Positions 1-13,300 of a stretch of DNA of 64,000 nucleotides are shown one piece after another (the stretch's first letter is position 1; each line of letters starts with the position of its first letter). Location of the stretch: contig NZ_JUGU01000001.1 of the NCBI RefSeq assembly GCF_000799465.1, positions 248,001 to 312,000 of the forward strand, in the 5' to 3' direction. This DNA comes from Psychroserpens sp. Hel_I_66 (GTDB lineage: Bacteria > Bacteroidota > Bacteroidia > Flavobacteriales > Flavobacteriaceae). Made by a program: the position numbers and the translations under genes. The notes beneath the pieces were generated by a model. It was not told the origin of the DNA. It saw only the letters and a list, made by a program, of their open reading frames with translations, and did not search any database.

Positions 1-3000
1 GGTATTGTTTGTGACCGTTGTGGTGTTGAAGTAACAGAGAAGAAAGTACGTCGTGATCGCGTAGGGCACATCAATCTTGTTGTACCTGTTGCTCACATAT
101 GGTACTTCCGTTCTTTACCAAATAAAATAGGATACTTACTCGGTTTACCGTCTAAGCGTTTAGATATGATTATCTATTACGAGCGTTATGTAGTTATCCA
201 ACCTGGTGAAGCTAAAAATGCTGAAGGAGATCCTTTACAAAAAATGGATTTCTTAACTGAAGAAGAATATCTTAATATTTTAGAAAGTATTCCTCAGGAA
301 AATAGACATTTAGATGATACAGACCCAAATAAGTTCATTGCTAAAATGGGAGCTGAGTGTTTAATCGATCTTTTAGCAAGAATCGACTTAAACGAATTAT
401 CATTTGAATTACGTCATAAAGCAAATACAGAAACGTCTAAACAACGTAAAACCGAAGCTTTAAAACGCTTGCAAGTTGTTGAGGCTTTTAGAGACTCAAA
501 TGCAAATAGAGAGAATAGACCGGAGTGGATGATCATGAAGGCTATTCCAATCATTCCGCCAGAATTAAGACCATTAGTGCCTTTAGATGGTGGACGTTTT
601 GCAACATCAGATTTGAATGATCTTTATCGTCGTGTTATTATTCGTAATAACCGTTTAAAGCGTCTAGTTGAAATTAAAGCTCCTGAAGTTATCTTACGTA
701 ATGAGAAGCGTATGTTACAAGAATCTGTAGATTCATTATTTGATAACACACGTAAAGCTTCAGCAGTAAAAACAGATTCTAACAGACCATTAAAATCATT
801 ATCAGATTCACTTAAAGGTAAGCAAGGGCGTTTTCGTCAAAACTTACTTGGTAAGCGTGTTGATTACTCTGCACGTTCTGTAATTGTTGTTGGACCAGAA
901 TTAAAATTATTTGAATGTGGATTGCCAAAAGATATGGCAGCAGAACTATACAAGCCTTTTATTATTAGAAAACTAATTGAAAGAGGAATTGTAAAAACTG
1001 TAAAATCTGCAAAGAAAATTATAGATAGAAAAGAGCCTGTTGTTTGGGATATCTTGGAGAATGTTCTTAAAGGACATCCAGTATTACTAAACCGTGCTCC
1101 TACATTACACAGACTTGGTATACAAGCTTTCCAACCAAAATTAATTGAAGGAAAAGCAATCCAGTTACACCCATTAGTGTGTACTGCATTTAATGCCGAT
1201 TTTGATGGTGACCAGATGGCTGTGCATTTACCTTTAGGTCCAGAAGCAATTTTGGAAGCACAATTATTAATGCTGGCATCACATAATATTTTGAACCCAG
1301 CAAATGGTTCTCCTGTAACTGTACCATCTCAGGATATGGTACTTGGTCTCTATTATATGACCAAGCACAGAATATCTACAGATGATTATAAAGTTATCGG
1401 TGAAGGTTTAACATTCTATTCTCCAGAAGAAGTTACAATAGCTTACAACGAGAAAAAAGTAGAATTGAATGCTGGTATAAAAGTAAGAACTCAAGATTTT
1501 AATGAGGAAGGTGAATTAACAACTCAAATTATAGAAACTACCGTTGGTCGTGTACTTTTTAATGAAAAAGTTCCAGCAGCAGCAGGATATATAAATGAGG
1601 TATTAACCAAGAAATCATTAAGAGATATTATTCATGGTATTCTTAAAAAGACAAGTGTACCAGAAACAGCTGCGTTTTTAGATGAAATTAAAACTCAAGG
1701 TTATAAGTTCGCATTCCAAGGTGGATTATCATTTAGTTTAGGTGATATTATTATTCCTGCGGAAAAACAAAGCATGATTGACAAAGCTAATACCTTAGTT
1801 GACGGTATTATGGGTAACTATAATATGGGATTGATTACAAATAACGAACGTTATAACCAAGTTATCGATATCTGGACATCAACAAATGCAGAATTGACAG
1901 AATTGTCAATGAAGCGTATTAGAGAAGATCAACAAGGATTTAACTCGGTGTTTATGATGCTTGATTCTGGGGCTCGTGGATCTAAAGAACAGATTCGTCA
2001 GCTTACAGGTATGCGTGGATTAATGGCGAAACCTAAAAAATCTAATGCAGGTGGTGGAGAAATTATTGAAAACCCTATTCTTTCTAACTTTAAGGAAGGT
2101 CTTTCAATTTTAGAGTACTTTATCTCTACTCACGGTGCACGTAAAGGACTTGCCGATACAGCACTTAAAACTGCCGATGCAGGTTATTTAACTCGTCGTT
2201 TGGTGGATGTATCTCAAGATGTTATTATTTACACAGAAGATTGTGGAACATTAAGAGGTATTGAAGTTAATCCTTTAAAGAAAAATGAAGAAATCATAGA
2301 AACTCTTGAGGCTAGAATTGTAGGTCGTACGTCATTAAATGATGTGTACGATCCAATTACCGAAGAGTTATTGGTTGAAGCAGGTGGTCATATTTATGAT
2401 GATATTGCAAAACGTATTCAGGCGTCTGCTTTAGACTCTGTTGAAGTAAGATCTGCATTAACCTGTGAAGCTAAAAAAGGTATTTGTTCAAAATGTTACG
2501 GTCGTAATTTAGCGACAGGTAAGATGGTACAAAGAGGAGAAGCTGTTGGTGTAGTGGCTGCACAATCAATTGGTGAGCCTGGTACACAGCTTACACTTCG
2601 TACATTCCACGTAGGTGGTATTGCGGGTAACATTTCCGAAGAAAATAAATTAACTGTTAAGTTTGACGGTATTGCAGAGATTGAAGATCTTAAGACCGTT
2701 AAAAGCTCAGATAAAGAAGGAAAAGATGTAGACGTAGTTATATCAAGAACTTCAGAATTGAAATTGGTAGATGCTAAAACAGGTATCACATTAAGTACAA
2801 ACAACATTCCTTATGGTTCTAACATCTATGTAAAACCAGGTGATAAAGTTAAAAAAGGACAGGTGATTTGTGATTGGGATCCTTATAACGGTGTTATTAT
2901 TTCAGAGTTTGCTGGTAAGGTAAAATATGAAAACATCGAGCAAGGTATCACGTACCAAGTAGAGATTGATGAGCAAACTGGTTTCCAGGAGAAAGTAATT

Positions 3001-4071
3001 TCAGAGTCTAGAAACAAGAAATTGATTCCTACCCTTCATATTGAAGATTCTAAAGGTGAAACTATACGTTCGTACAATTTACCGGTTGGAGCTCACCTTA
3101 TGATTGATAACGGAGAAAAAATTAAGGTTGGTAAAATCTTAGTTAAAATTCCTCGTAAATCTGCTAAAGCAGGTGATATTACAGGTGGTTTACCTCGTGT
3201 AACAGAATTATTTGAAGCGCGTAACCCTTCTAACCCTGCTGTTGTAAGTGAGATTGATGGTGTTGTTTCCTTCGGAAAAATAAAACGTGGTAACCGTGAA
3301 ATTATCATTGAGTCTAAGCTTGGTGAGGTTAAGAAATACCTAGTAAAATTATCTAATCAAATTCTTGTTCAAGAAAACGATTATGTAAAAGCTGGTATGC
3401 CATTATCTGACGGTTCAATCACACCAAACGATATCTTGAACATCAAAGGTCCTGCTGCTGTACAGCAATACTTAGTAAACGAAGTTCAAGAAGTATATCG
3501 TTTACAAGGTGTTAAGATTAATGATAAGCACTTTGAAGTTGTCGTAAGACAAATGATGCGTAAGGTAAAAATTATCGATTCTGGAGATACAATTTTCTTA
3601 GAAGACCAATTGGTGCATAAGGCAGACTTTATTGAAGAAAATGATAAAATTTTCGGATTAAAAGTTGTTGAAGACGCTGGAGATTCTCAAAATTTAAAAC
3701 CAGGTCAGGTCTTGACATCAAGAGAATTGAGAGATGAAAACTCAATACTACGTAGAGAAGATAAAGCATTAGTAACTGCGCGTGATGCGAAGTCTGCAAC
3801 TGCGACGCCAATCTTACAAGGTATTACCAGAGCTTCATTACAAACTAAATCGTTTATATCTGCAGCATCGTTCCAAGAAACTACAAAAGTTCTTAACGAA
3901 GCAGCTGTAAATGGTAAGGTGGATGATCTTGAAGGATTAAAAGAAAATGTAATTGTTGGTCATAGAATTCCAGCAGGAACCGGTGTTAGAAAATTTGATA
4001 ACATCATCGTAGGTTCTAAAGAAGAATTCAATGAAATGATGAAAGCAAAAGAAGAGATGAATTATAACTAA
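1..4071 (+). CDS. rpoC: DNA-directed RNA polymerase subunit beta', 5' end missing
   Basis: The frame is open from base 1, so the gene enters from outside the window and about 80 N-terminal residues are absent; the ATG at 166 is internal. The first visible residues, [11 protein letters not shown], carry the second cysteine pair of the N-terminal zinc site. The catalytic loop NADFDGD, which holds the three Mg-binding aspartates, is at 1192-1212. A second zinc site is formed by the Cys of the TEDCGTLRG segment and the three Cys of [11 protein letters not shown] (about 2466-2500). The C-terminal part contains the long insertion and sandwich-barrel segments usual for Bacteroidota. The protein is the clamp and active-site subunit of RNA polymerase. 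It lies normally at the end of an rpoB-rpoC unit, with terminator-like hairpins just downstream. Confidence 0.98.
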   Translation, partial: GIVCDRCGVEVTEKKVRRDRVGHINLVVPVAHIWYFRSLPNKIGYLLGLPSKRLDMIIYYERYVVIQPGEAKNAEGDPLQKMDFLTEEEYLNILESIPQENRHLDDTDPNKFIAKMGAECLIDLLARIDLNELSFELRHKANTETSKQRKTEALKRLQVVEAFRDSNANRENRPEWMIMKAIPIIPPELRPLVPLDGGRFATSDLNDLYRRVIIRNNRLKRLVEIKAPEVILRNEKRMLQESVDSLFDNTRKASAVKTDSNRPLKSLSDSLKGKQGRFRQNLLGKRVDYSARSVIVVGPELKLFECGLPKDMAAELYKPFIIRKLIERGIVKTVKSAKKIIDRKEPVVWDILENVLKGHPVLLNRAPTLHRLGIQAFQPKLIEGKAIQLHPLVCTAFNADFDGDQMAVHLPLGPEAILEAQLLMLASHNILNPANGSPVTVPSQDMVLGLYYMTKHRISTDDYKVIGEGLTFYSPEEVTIAYNEKKVELNAGIKVRTQDFNEEGELTTQIIETTVGRVLFNEKVPAAAGYINEVLTKKSLRDIIHGILKKTSVPETAAFLDEIKTQGYKFAFQGGLSFSLGDIIIPAEKQSMIDKANTLVDGIMGNYNMGLITNNERYNQVIDIWTSTNAELTELSMKRIREDQQGFNSVFMMLDSGARGSKEQIRQLTGMRGLMAKPKKSNAGGGEIIENPILSNFKEGLSILEYFISTHGARKGLADTALKTADAGYLTRRLVDVSQDVIIYTEDCGTLRGIEVNPLKKNEEIIETLEARIVGRTSLNDVYDPITEELLVEAGGHIYDDIAKRIQASALDSVEVRSALTCEAKKGICSKCYGRNLATGKMVQRGEAVGVVAAQSIGEPGTQLTLRTFHVGGIAGNISEENKLTVKFDGIAEIEDLKTVKSSDKEGKDVDVVISRTSELKLVDAKTGITLSTNNIPYGSNIYVKPGDKVKKGQVICDWDPYNGVIISEFAGKVKYENIEQGITYQVEIDEQTGFQEKVISESRNKKLIPTLHIEDSKGETIRSYNLPVGAHLMIDNGEKIKVGKILVKIPRKSAKAGDITGGLPRVTELFEARNPSNPAVVSEIDGVVSFGKIKRGNREIIIESKLGEVKKYLVKLSNQILVQENDYVKAGMPLSDGSITPNDILNIKGPAAVQQYLVNEVQEVYRLQGVKINDKHFEVVVRQMMRKVKIIDSGDTIFLEDQLVHKADFIEENDKIFGLKVVEDAGDSQNLKPGQVLTSRELRDENSILRREDKALVTARDAKSATATPILQGITRASLQTKSFISAASFQETTKVLNEAAVNGKVDDLEGLKENVIVGHRIPAGTGVRKFDNIIVGSKEEFNEMMKAKEEMNYN

Positions 4072-4078
4072 TTTGTTA

Positions 4079-4096
4079 TTCCTGCGGAGGCAGGAA
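4079..4096. repeat. Small palindromic repeat, CCTGC/GCAGG family
   Basis: TTCCTGC, a 4-base loop and GCAGGAA form a perfect 7-bp hairpin seven bases after the rpoC stop. Related hairpins occur at 46335-46348, 46369-46386 and 48195-48211, so this is a small dispersed repeat family in this genome. Confidence 0.6.
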
Positions 4097-4128
4097 ATCT
4101 AAGATTCAGCAAAGCTAATCTATAAATT

Positions 4129-4164
4129 AAAGCCTTCACACATTAAATTGTTTGAAGGCTTTTT
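4129..4164 (+). terminator. Intrinsic terminator after rpoC
   Basis: AAAGCCTTCA and TGAAGGCTTTTT form a strong stem with a T-run, 58 bases after the rpoC stop and before the DUF3467 gene. Confidence 0.8.
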
Positions 4165-4215
4165 AATAACTATTAAACACAATAATTATTTCTTCGGAAA
4201 TATTAAAACAAAAAA

Positions 4216-4530
4216 ATGGCAGAAGATAATAAAAATAAAAAACCAGGAATAAACATTGAATTAGATGAGAAAATTGCTGAAGGAACTTATTCCAACCTAG
4301 CGATCATTAACCATTCAGTTTCAGAATTTGTTGTTGATTTTGTGAGTATCATGCCTGGAACTCCAAAAAGTAAAGTAAAATCGAGAATCATACTAACACC
4401 ACAACACGCCAAAAGATTATTAAAGGCTTTGGGAGATAACGTTAAAAGATTTGAGAAAGCTCACGGAGAGATTAAGGATTACGAGCAAGCTCCAATACCC
4501 TTAAATTTCGGACCAACAGGTCAAGCATAA
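4216..4530 (+). CDS. DUF3467 domain protein
   Basis: This 104-residue protein matches the DUF3467 family, whose hallmark is a beta-strand segment followed by a conserved stretch on handling proteins at a membrane or phage-like surface; here the recognisable part is SNLAIINHSVSEFVVDFVS (about residues 26-44) and ILTPQHAKRLLKAL (about 60-73). No signal peptide or membrane segment is present, and the N-terminus is lysine-rich. The family is widespread in Bacteroidota directly downstream of rpoC and its biochemical role is unknown to me. The gene has its own terminator at 4631-4673 and is separated from rpoC by another, so it is probably transcribed alone. A TTCCGAAG motif (reverse orientation) lies 17 bases before the start. 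Confidence 0.85.
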   Translation: MAEDNKNKKPGINIELDEKIAEGTYSNLAIINHSVSEFVVDFVSIMPGTPKSKVKSRIILTPQHAKRLLKALGDNVKRFEKAHGEIKDYEQAPIPLNFGPTGQA

Positions 4531-4871
4531 TAGCAATTACAAATTAGAGTATAGTTAATTAAGAGTTACTCAAAATATCTTTGTGAGCAAGATGCAATTT
4601 CTATAAATTTTGGTTCACTAAATGAAAGTTAAAAAAGCCTTTATTTCATTAATTTGAAATCAAAGGCTTTTTTAATAGAAAAATTCTATTGCTTAAGTTT
4701 AAGTAAATAGAAATAAATTATGCTTAGTTAAAATCTGCTGTTTTTTAGATGGATTTCTTTTATAAAGTATAAATTTTTATAGTTCATTATGCGTCGCATA
4801 ACTAAAGTGGTTGAAAACGCTTTATTTCGATTTTTTTATAAAAACGCTAATTTGTTTATGTTAAAATTAGT
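4531..4871. other. Intergenic region between convergent genes
   Basis: This is AT-rich sequence between the DUF3467 gene and the minus-strand ferredoxin-like gene. It holds one bidirectional terminator (4631-4673). I see no ORF or RNA gene in the rest. Confidence 0.6.
4631..4673. terminator. Bidirectional intrinsic terminator
   Basis: AAAAAAGCCTTT on the left pairs with AAAGGCTTTTTT on the right, extended by ATTTCA/TGAAAT. A- and T-runs on both sides allow termination of both the DUF3467 gene and the opposing gene at 4872. Confidence 0.75.
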
Positions 4872-5102
4872 TTATGCTACTTCTTGGTTGGCATGAAATT
4901 TTAAAGCTCCAGAAGGACATTTTTTAACTTGTCTTATAATTTTTTTCGTAGAAGCACCTTCTAGATCTATCCATGGAATAACAGATTGTCTAAATACATT
5001 AGAAAGTTCTCTGGCACAACGTTCTGCATTGATGCATTTACATGGGCTGTAGGTTACAGTAATATCATTATTACTGAAAACATTGGGAGTTGAAGTTTTC
5101 AT
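4872..5102 (-). CDS. Divergent 4Fe-4S mono-cluster protein (Fer4_19, YjdI-like)
   Basis: This 76-residue protein has the layout of the Fer4_19/YjdI family: YSPCKCINAERCARELSNVF (about residues 18-37), then PWIDLEGAS (43-51) and CPSGALKFH (62-70). The four cysteines of these segments are the expected ligands of one iron-sulfur cluster. The family usually occurs as a small stand-alone protein or fused to CDGSH domains, and probably carries electrons; the partner is not evident from the neighbours. There is no signal peptide, so it is likely cytoplasmic. It is transcribed alone on the minus strand, downstream of and codirectional with prfC but more than 140 bases away from it. Confidence 0.85.
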   Translation of the reverse strand: MKTSTPNVFSNNDITVTYSPCKCINAERCARELSNVFRQSVIPWIDLEGASTKKIIRQVKKCPSGALKFHANQEVA

Positions 5103-5245
5103 AGTAGATCAATTTTGGGGTTTGAATCTATTTTAAATTTAGACAGCTAAAACGTTATCGTAATTTAATCAACGTTTAAATGTATTAAATCACCGATTAA
5201 TAACAAATTTTTTTGAAATTTTTTAGATGAACTGCATGTTTTTAA

Positions 5246-6835
5246 TTAGTCAAATTCCGAAGTTAAATGAAATTTTATGTTTGGATATTTTTGTTGAGTC
5301 ATCTGTAAAGAGAAAGGTGAATCGGCTAAAAATACTAATTGCCCACGCTTGTCCTTAGCTAAGTAACGTTGTTTAACTCTTAAGAATTCTTTGTATTCTT
5401 CACTCTTTTTGTTATCTGTTTCTATCCAACAGGCCTTATGAACATTTAAATTTTCGTAAGTACATTTTGCACCATATTCATGTTCTAAACGGTATTGTAT
5501 AACTTCATATTGAAGTGCACCAACGGTACCAATCACTTTTCTTCCGTTGAGTTCTAAAGTAAAAAGTTGCGCAACTCCTTCATCCATTAGTTGGTCAATC
5601 CCTTTATTTAATTGTTTGGATTTTAAAGGATCTGCATTATTTATATATCTAAAATGCTCTGGTGAAAAACTTGGTACACCTTTATAGTTGAGTACTTCTC
5701 CTTCGGTTAAAGTGTCTCCAATTTTAAAATTCCCGGTGTCTTGTAAGCCTACAATATCTCCAGGATATGAAATATCTACAATTTCTTTCTTTTCAGCAAA
5801 AAAAGCATTAGGACTAGAAAATTTTAGTTTCTTATCGTGCCTTACGTGCAAATAAGGTGTGTTTCTTTTAAACTCACCAGAGACTATTTTAATAAATGCC
5901 AATCTATTTCTATGGTTGGGATCCATATTGGCATGAATTTTAAATACAAATCCGGTAAATTTATCTTCGTCTGGTTTGACCAAACGTTCTTCACTCTTTT
6001 TTGGTCTTGGCTTTGGAGCAATTTCTACGAAACAATCTAAAAGTTCTCTAACCCCAAAGTTGTTTAATGCAGATCCAAAAAATACTGGTTGCAAATGTCC
6101 GTTGAGATATTCTTCTTTATCAAATTGTGGGTAGATTCCGTCTACAAGTTCAATTTCCTCCCTTAATGTCTTGGCAGCCTTTTCTCCAACTAGTTTATCT
6201 AATTCCGAAGAAGATAAATCATTAATTTCTATAGTATCTTCTATGTCTTTTCTACTATCTCCACTAAATAAATTGATGTTCTTTTCCCAGATGTTATAAA
6301 TACCTTTAAAATCATATCCCATTCCTATAGGGAAACTTAGCGGTACAACTCGCAACCCTAATTTTTGTTCGATTTCATCTAATAAATCAAAAGCATCTTT
6401 TCCTTCGCGATCCATCTTATTGATGAAGACGATCATTGGGATATTTCGCATGCGACAAACTTCAACGAGTTTTTCAGTTTGTTCCTCAACGCCTTTAGCT
6501 ACATCAATCACTACTATTACACTGTCTACTGCAGTTAATGTTCTAAACGTATCTTCAGCAAAATCTTTGTGGCCAGGAGTGTCAAGAATATTTATTTTTA
6601 TGCCATCATATTCAAAAGCCAAAACAGAAGTGGCTACAGATATACCTCTTTGGCGTTCAATCTCCATAAAATCACTAGTAGCACCTTTTTTAATTTTATT
6701 GCTTTTTACAGCTCCAGCTTCTTGTATCGCGCCTCCAAATAGAAGTAGTTTTTCAGTTAATGTTGTTTTACCAGCATCTGGGTGTGAAATGATGCCGAAC
6801 GTACGTCTCCTTTGGATTTCTTTCTTAAAACTCAT
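5246..6835 (-). CDS. prfC: Peptide chain release factor 3
   Basis: This is a translational GTPase that recycles RF1/RF2 from the ribosome after termination. The G1 motif [10 protein letters not shown]3 DTPGHKDF and G4 NKMD are all present in the first 160 residues, followed by the EF-Tu-like beta-barrel and the RF3 C-terminal domain. I chose the start MSFKKEI at 6835, which gives 529 residues, the usual family length; a start 21 bases upstream would add seven residues with no family counterpart. A minus-strand -7 candidate TATATTTG (6854-6861) lies just upstream, without a clear -33 box. Two TTCCGAAG octamers fall in or beside the gene (5255, 6203). Confidence 0.96.
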   Translation of the reverse strand: MSFKKEIQRRRTFGIISHPDAGKTTLTEKLLLFGGAIQEAGAVKSNKIKKGATSDFMEIERQRGISVATSVLAFEYDGIKINILDTPGHKDFAEDTFRTLTAVDSVIVVIDVAKGVEEQTEKLVEVCRMRNIPMIVFINKMDREGKDAFDLLDEIEQKLGLRVVPLSFPIGMGYDFKGIYNIWEKNINLFSGDSRKDIEDTIEINDLSSSELDKLVGEKAAKTLREEIELVDGIYPQFDKEEYLNGHLQPVFFGSALNNFGVRELLDCFVEIAPKPRPKKSEERLVKPDEDKFTGFVFKIHANMDPNHRNRLAFIKIVSGEFKRNTPYLHVRHDKKLKFSSPNAFFAEKKEIVDISYPGDIVGLQDTGNFKIGDTLTEGEVLNYKGVPSFSPEHFRYINNADPLKSKQLNKGIDQLMDEGVAQLFTLELNGRKVIGTVGALQYEVIQYRLEHEYGAKCTYENLNVHKACWIETDNKKSEEYKEFLRVKQRYLAKDKRGQLVFLADSPFSLQMTQQKYPNIKFHLTSEFD

Positions 6836-7366
6836 ATTAATTTTTAGTAGATGCAAATATAATTGTAATTAATTATTTTAAATTAAAAACCGCTTGTATA
6901 TTTTTTAAGTTAAAATTTAATCTATGGATTTAGTTTATCATAAATTTCAGTATTTATTATTTTCAACATGACATCAAAAACCTTTTTTAAGGCTATAAAA
7001 AAAAATAGTTGTGAGGCGATTACTATCATATTTATTACGCTTTAAATTCTGATAAAGTCAAACGTTTTTTCAATAAAACTAGAGTGACTTAAAATATTGG
7101 TCTAAATTCGCGTTTTGTCAACAAATAATGGCATTTCAACGATAAAATAAATGTTACTTTAATAATAATTTCTAAAAAATTAATATTATTTTTGAACTAA
7201 GATTAATAGCAATAATTTTGATTTTCATAAGTATCGTATATATGTAAATTTATATATATGTGATAAAGGTTTTGTTGCCTTTGAAGTTTTTTCAAATAAA
7301 TTCTATTAGTCTATTAATATAGAATAACGAATAGTATATAGATAAATAACTTTACTTTAAGATAAT
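6836..7366. other. Divergent intergenic region upstream of the adhesin operon
   Basis: This 531-base, very AT-rich region lies between the divergent prfC and adhesin genes. It contains the promoter candidate at 7191-7220 for the operon and probably the prfC promoter near 6854. I found no ORF, tRNA or strong terminator in it. The long leader (about 140 bases after the candidate promoter) could hold regulation, but no hairpin stands out. Confidence 0.5.
7191..7220 (+). promoter_or_regulatory. Candidate Bacteroidota-type promoter of the adhesin operon
   Basis: TTTG at 7191-7194 and TAATTTTG at 7213-7220 are separated by 18 bases, matching the TTTG / TAnnTTTG pattern of the Bacteroidota primary sigma factor. 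The start codon of the adhesin is 146 bases further on. Confidence 0.4.
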
Positions 7367-10300
7367 ATGAAAATCTTTACCCGATTCTCGTTTACAAACG
7401 TTTCATTGATAACTAGGGCTTTGCTCTTAGTTATAATAATATTTTCTTGGAACGGAAATTCGCAAAATATTTTAACAAATCCAGGACTCGATGTTGCTAT
7501 TGCTACTTGTGATGGTAGTGATGCACAGAGAGATCAACAGCCAGATGGTTGGATTAAAACAAATACTCCAGATAGATCTACAGATTTTCAAAGAGCTTGG
7601 GATAGTTTTGAGGCTCCAAGTACACCATCGCCAAGTGGAGGATGCTATTTTGGTTTTAGAGCACTTGCTGGTAATCCTGAGGGTATTGGTCAAAACGTTA
7701 ATTTAGTAGCGGGAGAAACTTATAGATTTTCTTTTGAATATTTAATTCAAACTAGGCAAGATGGTTCAACTACACCATGTACTCCTGAACTTCAAATCAG
7801 GATTAATGGTACTCCAGTGGCAATTATTCCACCACCAGCATCAGAAAATATTTGGGTAACAACTACAGCAACATTTATTGCTCCAACTACTGGTTCTTCT
7901 CTTTTTGAGTTTTTCTCAGGAGGTTCATGTGCAAGAACATGGAATTTTGTTGACGATTTAGATTTAAGAATGATTGATCCTTGTACAGATGGTGCAATTG
8001 CTGGTACAGTAACTGCAAATGACCCAGATGCAGATGGTATTAATAATACATGTGATTTAGATGATGACAATGATGGTATTGATGATATAAATGAATGTAA
8101 CGAAATAGTAATAAGTAATTCGTTTTTGGCAGATGCTATATCCAACGGTACAGCAACAGTTGTAGAAGGTGGTGCATCAGGTACCCCAGTTGTTAACGAT
8201 GCAGGTCCTGGTAATAATGAACTTGGGTTAAGGTACATAGATCAAGATTTAGGTATTACATATTATCAAATTGGCTTCGGAAGTGCTGATTTTTCTGGAT
8301 TAGATGGTCGTACAGTATATATGAGGTTGCAAATTGATGATAATACAGCGGGTAATAGTTGGTTTTCTAATATTGTACCCGGAGCCAATGATTTTAGATT
8401 GGTTGGTAATGGTGGCGATCAAATAGAGGCACAGGTTAATGCAGATCCATTTTTAGACACTCAAACTTTCGGAACTTTCGAAATAGAATTTACAATAAAT
8501 CAGGCTAATTTTTCTGGAACATCAGCGCAATACAATGCTATTCTAGCAAATCTAGAGTTTATACAAATTAGAGGAGAATTTTGGGGAGGTCCTCAAGGTA
8601 TTGTTGAAAGTGAACTTATTGCTTATTTAACAGAAGTTATTCCAGACTGTGACACAGATGGTGATGGTATTTTTGATATTTATGATATAGATTCAGATAA
8701 CGATGGCTGTAATGATACAATAGAGGCAGGACACTTGGATGTAGATGATAACGGTCAGGTAGATGGTACAGGTGTAGAACCAAATACTGGAAGAGTTACC
8801 GGAGCAGCAACAGCATATACAGGTACAAATATAGATGTCACAACTGCTACTCAAATCACAGTTGACGCAACCGCACTAATGGATCAAACCGTTGTAGAAG
8901 GCACTAGCACAACATTTACAATTACATCAGCGACAGCGGTAAATACAACCACTTTTGCAGCAGGTGTGCCAAATTATAATATACCACCAGCAACAGATGA
9001 TTCTGGTGATATAGGATATCAATGGCAAGAAAATGGCATTGATTTGACAGATTCAGGAGTGTACTCTGGATCAAATACAAATACACTTACAATATCAAAT
9101 GTTACAGGTTTAGACGGAAATGTATATAACTTGATAATTACGCATTTAAACAATGCTTGTGCCAATATTCAAAATAGCGCTACTTTAAATGTAGTTGTAC
9201 TGCCAACAATCTCTGCGGAAAACGATGATTTCAGTACAACACCTATAAATCCAGATGGAGGCAATACAGCAAGCGTTTTTGCAAACAACGGAAACGGGAC
9301 AGATTTAGCTGATGGTTTAGAAGCAAACGATGCTAATATTTCAGATAATATTTCTATAGCAGATAATGGAGGTTTAGTAGGTGTAACAATTAATAATGAC
9401 GGGACAATTAACGTTCCTTCTGGAGCTACTGCAGGAACTTATGATGTACAATATACAATTTGCTTAGAGGCAGATTCTTCTATTTGTGATACTGCAACAG
9501 CAATAGTAGTTGTCGGTTTATGTTCAGATTTTCCAACTAATGATTGTGATGGCGATGGTGTTATCAATTCTGCTGATGTTTGTGAAGGTTTTGATGATGC
9601 ATTAGATGCAGATTTAGATGGTGTACCAGACGGTTGTGATTCAGATGATGACAATGATGGTATTTCAGACATTACAGAAGGTTACGGTTTTTATACAGAC
9701 GGAATTGTTGGTGGTATATGTACAGGTTTAGCTTATAATTTTAATGGAGGAACTTATGTGCCAACAACTGGTTCAGGAGCAGGTACATTAAATGCAGAAT
9801 ATCGTTTTTCAACAGTAGCTGCAGGTTTGGATGCCATATTAAGAATTTCTCAAATTAGCCCAGGTGTAAATATTGTGAGTATAGATCAAAACTTAGGTGA
9901 TGATGATGCACTTCAGCCTAATTTAACTTACGATCCAACTGCAACCGGCGAATTAACAGTTCAATTCGAAATTAGATTTGTAGATGCTGGTACAACCAAT
10001 AGTGCAACTGTTGATCGTGTCGGTGGATTTATCCAAGATATAGATGGAGATAATACTTTGAAAGAGTTTTACAGAGTTCAAGATATTGTAGGCTATAGCG
10101 TTGGGAATCCTTCATTAATTGATGTTACTAATCTTGGTGCTGGCGTTATACGTTTTGAGGCTGATGGTTCAGGGAACGCACCTATAGATCCTATAGATAC
10201 GTCAAATCCTTATCGTATTTTCTTTCAGAAAAGAGATGTTAATTTATTTAGATTTACAATTGGAGCAGATAAAATATCAACAAATCTAAGAGATCGTTTT

Positions 10301-13300
10301 TATTCTATTCGTTTTGATGAATGTAGGATTAACTTATACAATGATCCATCACATATTTTCTTTAATGCAATAGATACTGATGATGATGGAACACCAGATT
10401 ATGTTGATCAAGACAGTGATAATGACGGTTGCGTTGATGCCAATGAAGCTTTTACATCGGCTGACATTGATAGTAATGATGATGGTTCTTTTGGAGGTGT
10501 TATAGATCCTTATAATCCTGGAGACCCAACTAATGCAACAGGAGTTAATGAGAATGGTATCGTTAATGCAGCACCTTACGGTCAACCTGATCCAGCATAT
10601 ATTACTGCTGTAGATATAACAATTGATACCGTACCAATAGATGAAACTGTCATAGAAGGAAATAGTATCATGTTTACTGTAGATGTGACTGCATTACAGG
10701 CATCATCCTTTAATAGTGGTATTCCAAATTATGATATAAATGCTAATGCTGGTTTGGTTTATCAGTGGCAAGAAAATGGAATAGATATTTCTGAAGGAGG
10801 AAATTATATTGGTACAACCACTCAAGAGTTAACAATAGTAGATGTAACAGGACTTGATGGCAATATTTATAATGTAATTGTTTCTCATTTTAATAATATT
10901 TGTATCAATGAGCAAAATAGTGCTACACTTACCGTAGATGCATCATTAACAATTGATGCATTGGATGATGATTTTAGTAGTACACCATTTAATCCAGTTA
11001 CAGGTGGTACAACCGGATCTGTTTTTGATGACAATGGAAATGGAACAGATTTGGCAGATGGTTTACCCGCAACCGATGCTAATATCTCTAATAATATATC
11101 AATTGCAGATAATGATGGTCTTACAGATGTAACGATCAGTCCTAATGGTACAATCAATGTTCCTTCAGGATCCTTACCAGGAACATATAATATACAATAT
11201 ACAATTTGCTTAGAAGCAAATCCAACAATATGTGATACTGCAACTGCAATTATTATCATTAATGCATGCGCAGATTATCCAACAAACGATTGTGATGGTG
11301 ATGGTATTGTTAATTCTGCAGATACCTGTGATGGTTTTAATGATAATGCAGATGCCGATGGTGATTTAATTCCAGATGGTTGTGATGATGATGATGATAA
11401 TGACGGTTTATTAGATATTGATGAACAAGGTGTAACCACAAATGGCCAACCTGCATGTGGAAGCGAGACAAGTTTTGATTTTAGTTCTCTCGCTACGGAA
11501 GAAGTTGGTGATGGCAATATTGCAACACTGCTCGAAGGGGAAGTGTTCAGATTTGCAGATGTTCAGACTGGAGTAGACGCCTTAGTGACACTTGTTGATT
11601 TTGTTAATGCAGAAGTTGATGTTTTGGATGATAACACTGAAAATACTGAATACTTTAAGCCTGGTACTAGATTTACAAGCTTAAACCCTAATCAAGAAGG
11701 GTATGTAGAATTCAATATTCAATTTGTTGTTTCGGGAACTACCACTTTAGCGCCTGAAGCTGCAGAAGTGTTTGTTAATTTGAATGATATCGATGGAACA
11801 CCAGACTTAAGAGAAAGAGATAGGGTACAAACACCAATAAGTTATACTGTAAGTAATCCCACAGATGTAAATGTTGAAAATGAGCCTAATTTTTTATTGG
11901 TGACATCAGGAAATGTTGACTTCCCAGGTACTTCAAACGTAAATGACAATTTAAATGTGTCAACCCGTTATGTGAATTTTAACAACTACACAATGAGATT
12001 AGGGGTTAAGGCTACTAACGCAATCAATGATGTAGTAAGATACCATAGTATTGAGTTTGCTTGTGTCGATAATTTTACAAACCCAATAACTACAGACCCT
12101 GACACAGATGACGATGGGATTCCTGATTATTTAGATACAGATAGTGATGATGATGGTTGTCCAGATGCTTTAGAAGGTGATGGAGGTCTTACCTTCTCAG
12201 ATTTAGATACAGATGATTCTTTAGGAGACAATGTTGATGCTAATGGTGTTCCCCAAGATGGAGCTATGAATTCGTTACAACAAAATGATGTTAGTTCGAC
12301 AGATCCAACTGTAAATCCGTGCGAAAACCCTAGCATCCTTGCAGAGAAGAGTGTATCAGTTACGGACAACGGTGATGGCGTTCTTGGAGCGGGCGATACG
12401 GTGAACTACACGATCACCGTTGAGAACACTGGAGATGTGGTTCTGACTAATGTAGGTATCGTCGATACCTTGACGGACCTTGACGGTAACGTGCTTACCT
12501 TGACGACAGGTCCTACATTTGACAGTGCAGATGCAGGAAGTTTAGAAGGCACTTTACAGGTCGGTGAGACCGCTACATATTTGGCGACTTACGTGATCAC
12601 ACAGGACGACGTTGATGCTGGCGGTATCAGCAACACGGTACTTGCGGATGGCGACAGCCCTGATGGCACGAATGTTACTGACGTAAGTGACGACCCTAAC
12701 GATGATGACAACGTTGACCCTGACGGAGATGGCGATCCAGATGACCCAACGGATACGCTGATCCCAGAGGACCCTAGCATCCTTGCTGAGAAGAGTGCAT
12801 CGGTCACCGACAACGGTGATGGCGTTCTTGGAGCTGGCGATACGATCAACTATACAATAACAGTAGCGAACAGCGGAAATGTCACTTTAGATGGGGTTAC
12901 CATAACAGATACCTTAACTGACGCAGACGGAAACGTGCTGACCTTGACGACAGGTCCTACATTTGACAGTGCAGATGCAGGAAGTTCAGAAGGCACTTTA
13001 CAGGTCGGTGAGACAGCGACCTACCTTGCAACGTACGTGATCACACAGGATGACGTAGATGCAGGAGGCGTGAGCAATACGATATTGGCATCGGGTGATA
13101 GTCCAGATGATACAACTGTAACAGATGACAGTGATGACCCTAACGATAATGATAACGTTGATCCAGATAACGATGGCGATCCAGATGATCCGACCGATAC
13201 GTTAATAGATGAAGACCCAAGGATCATAGCTGAGAAATCGGCAACGGTCACGGACAATGGAGATGGAACACTTGGAGCAGGGGATACTATAAACTATGTG

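Noticed and set aside
6420..6872. 150-codon plus-strand ORF over the N-terminus of prfC
   Set aside because: It is antisense to the GTPase motifs of prfC, which must be coding.
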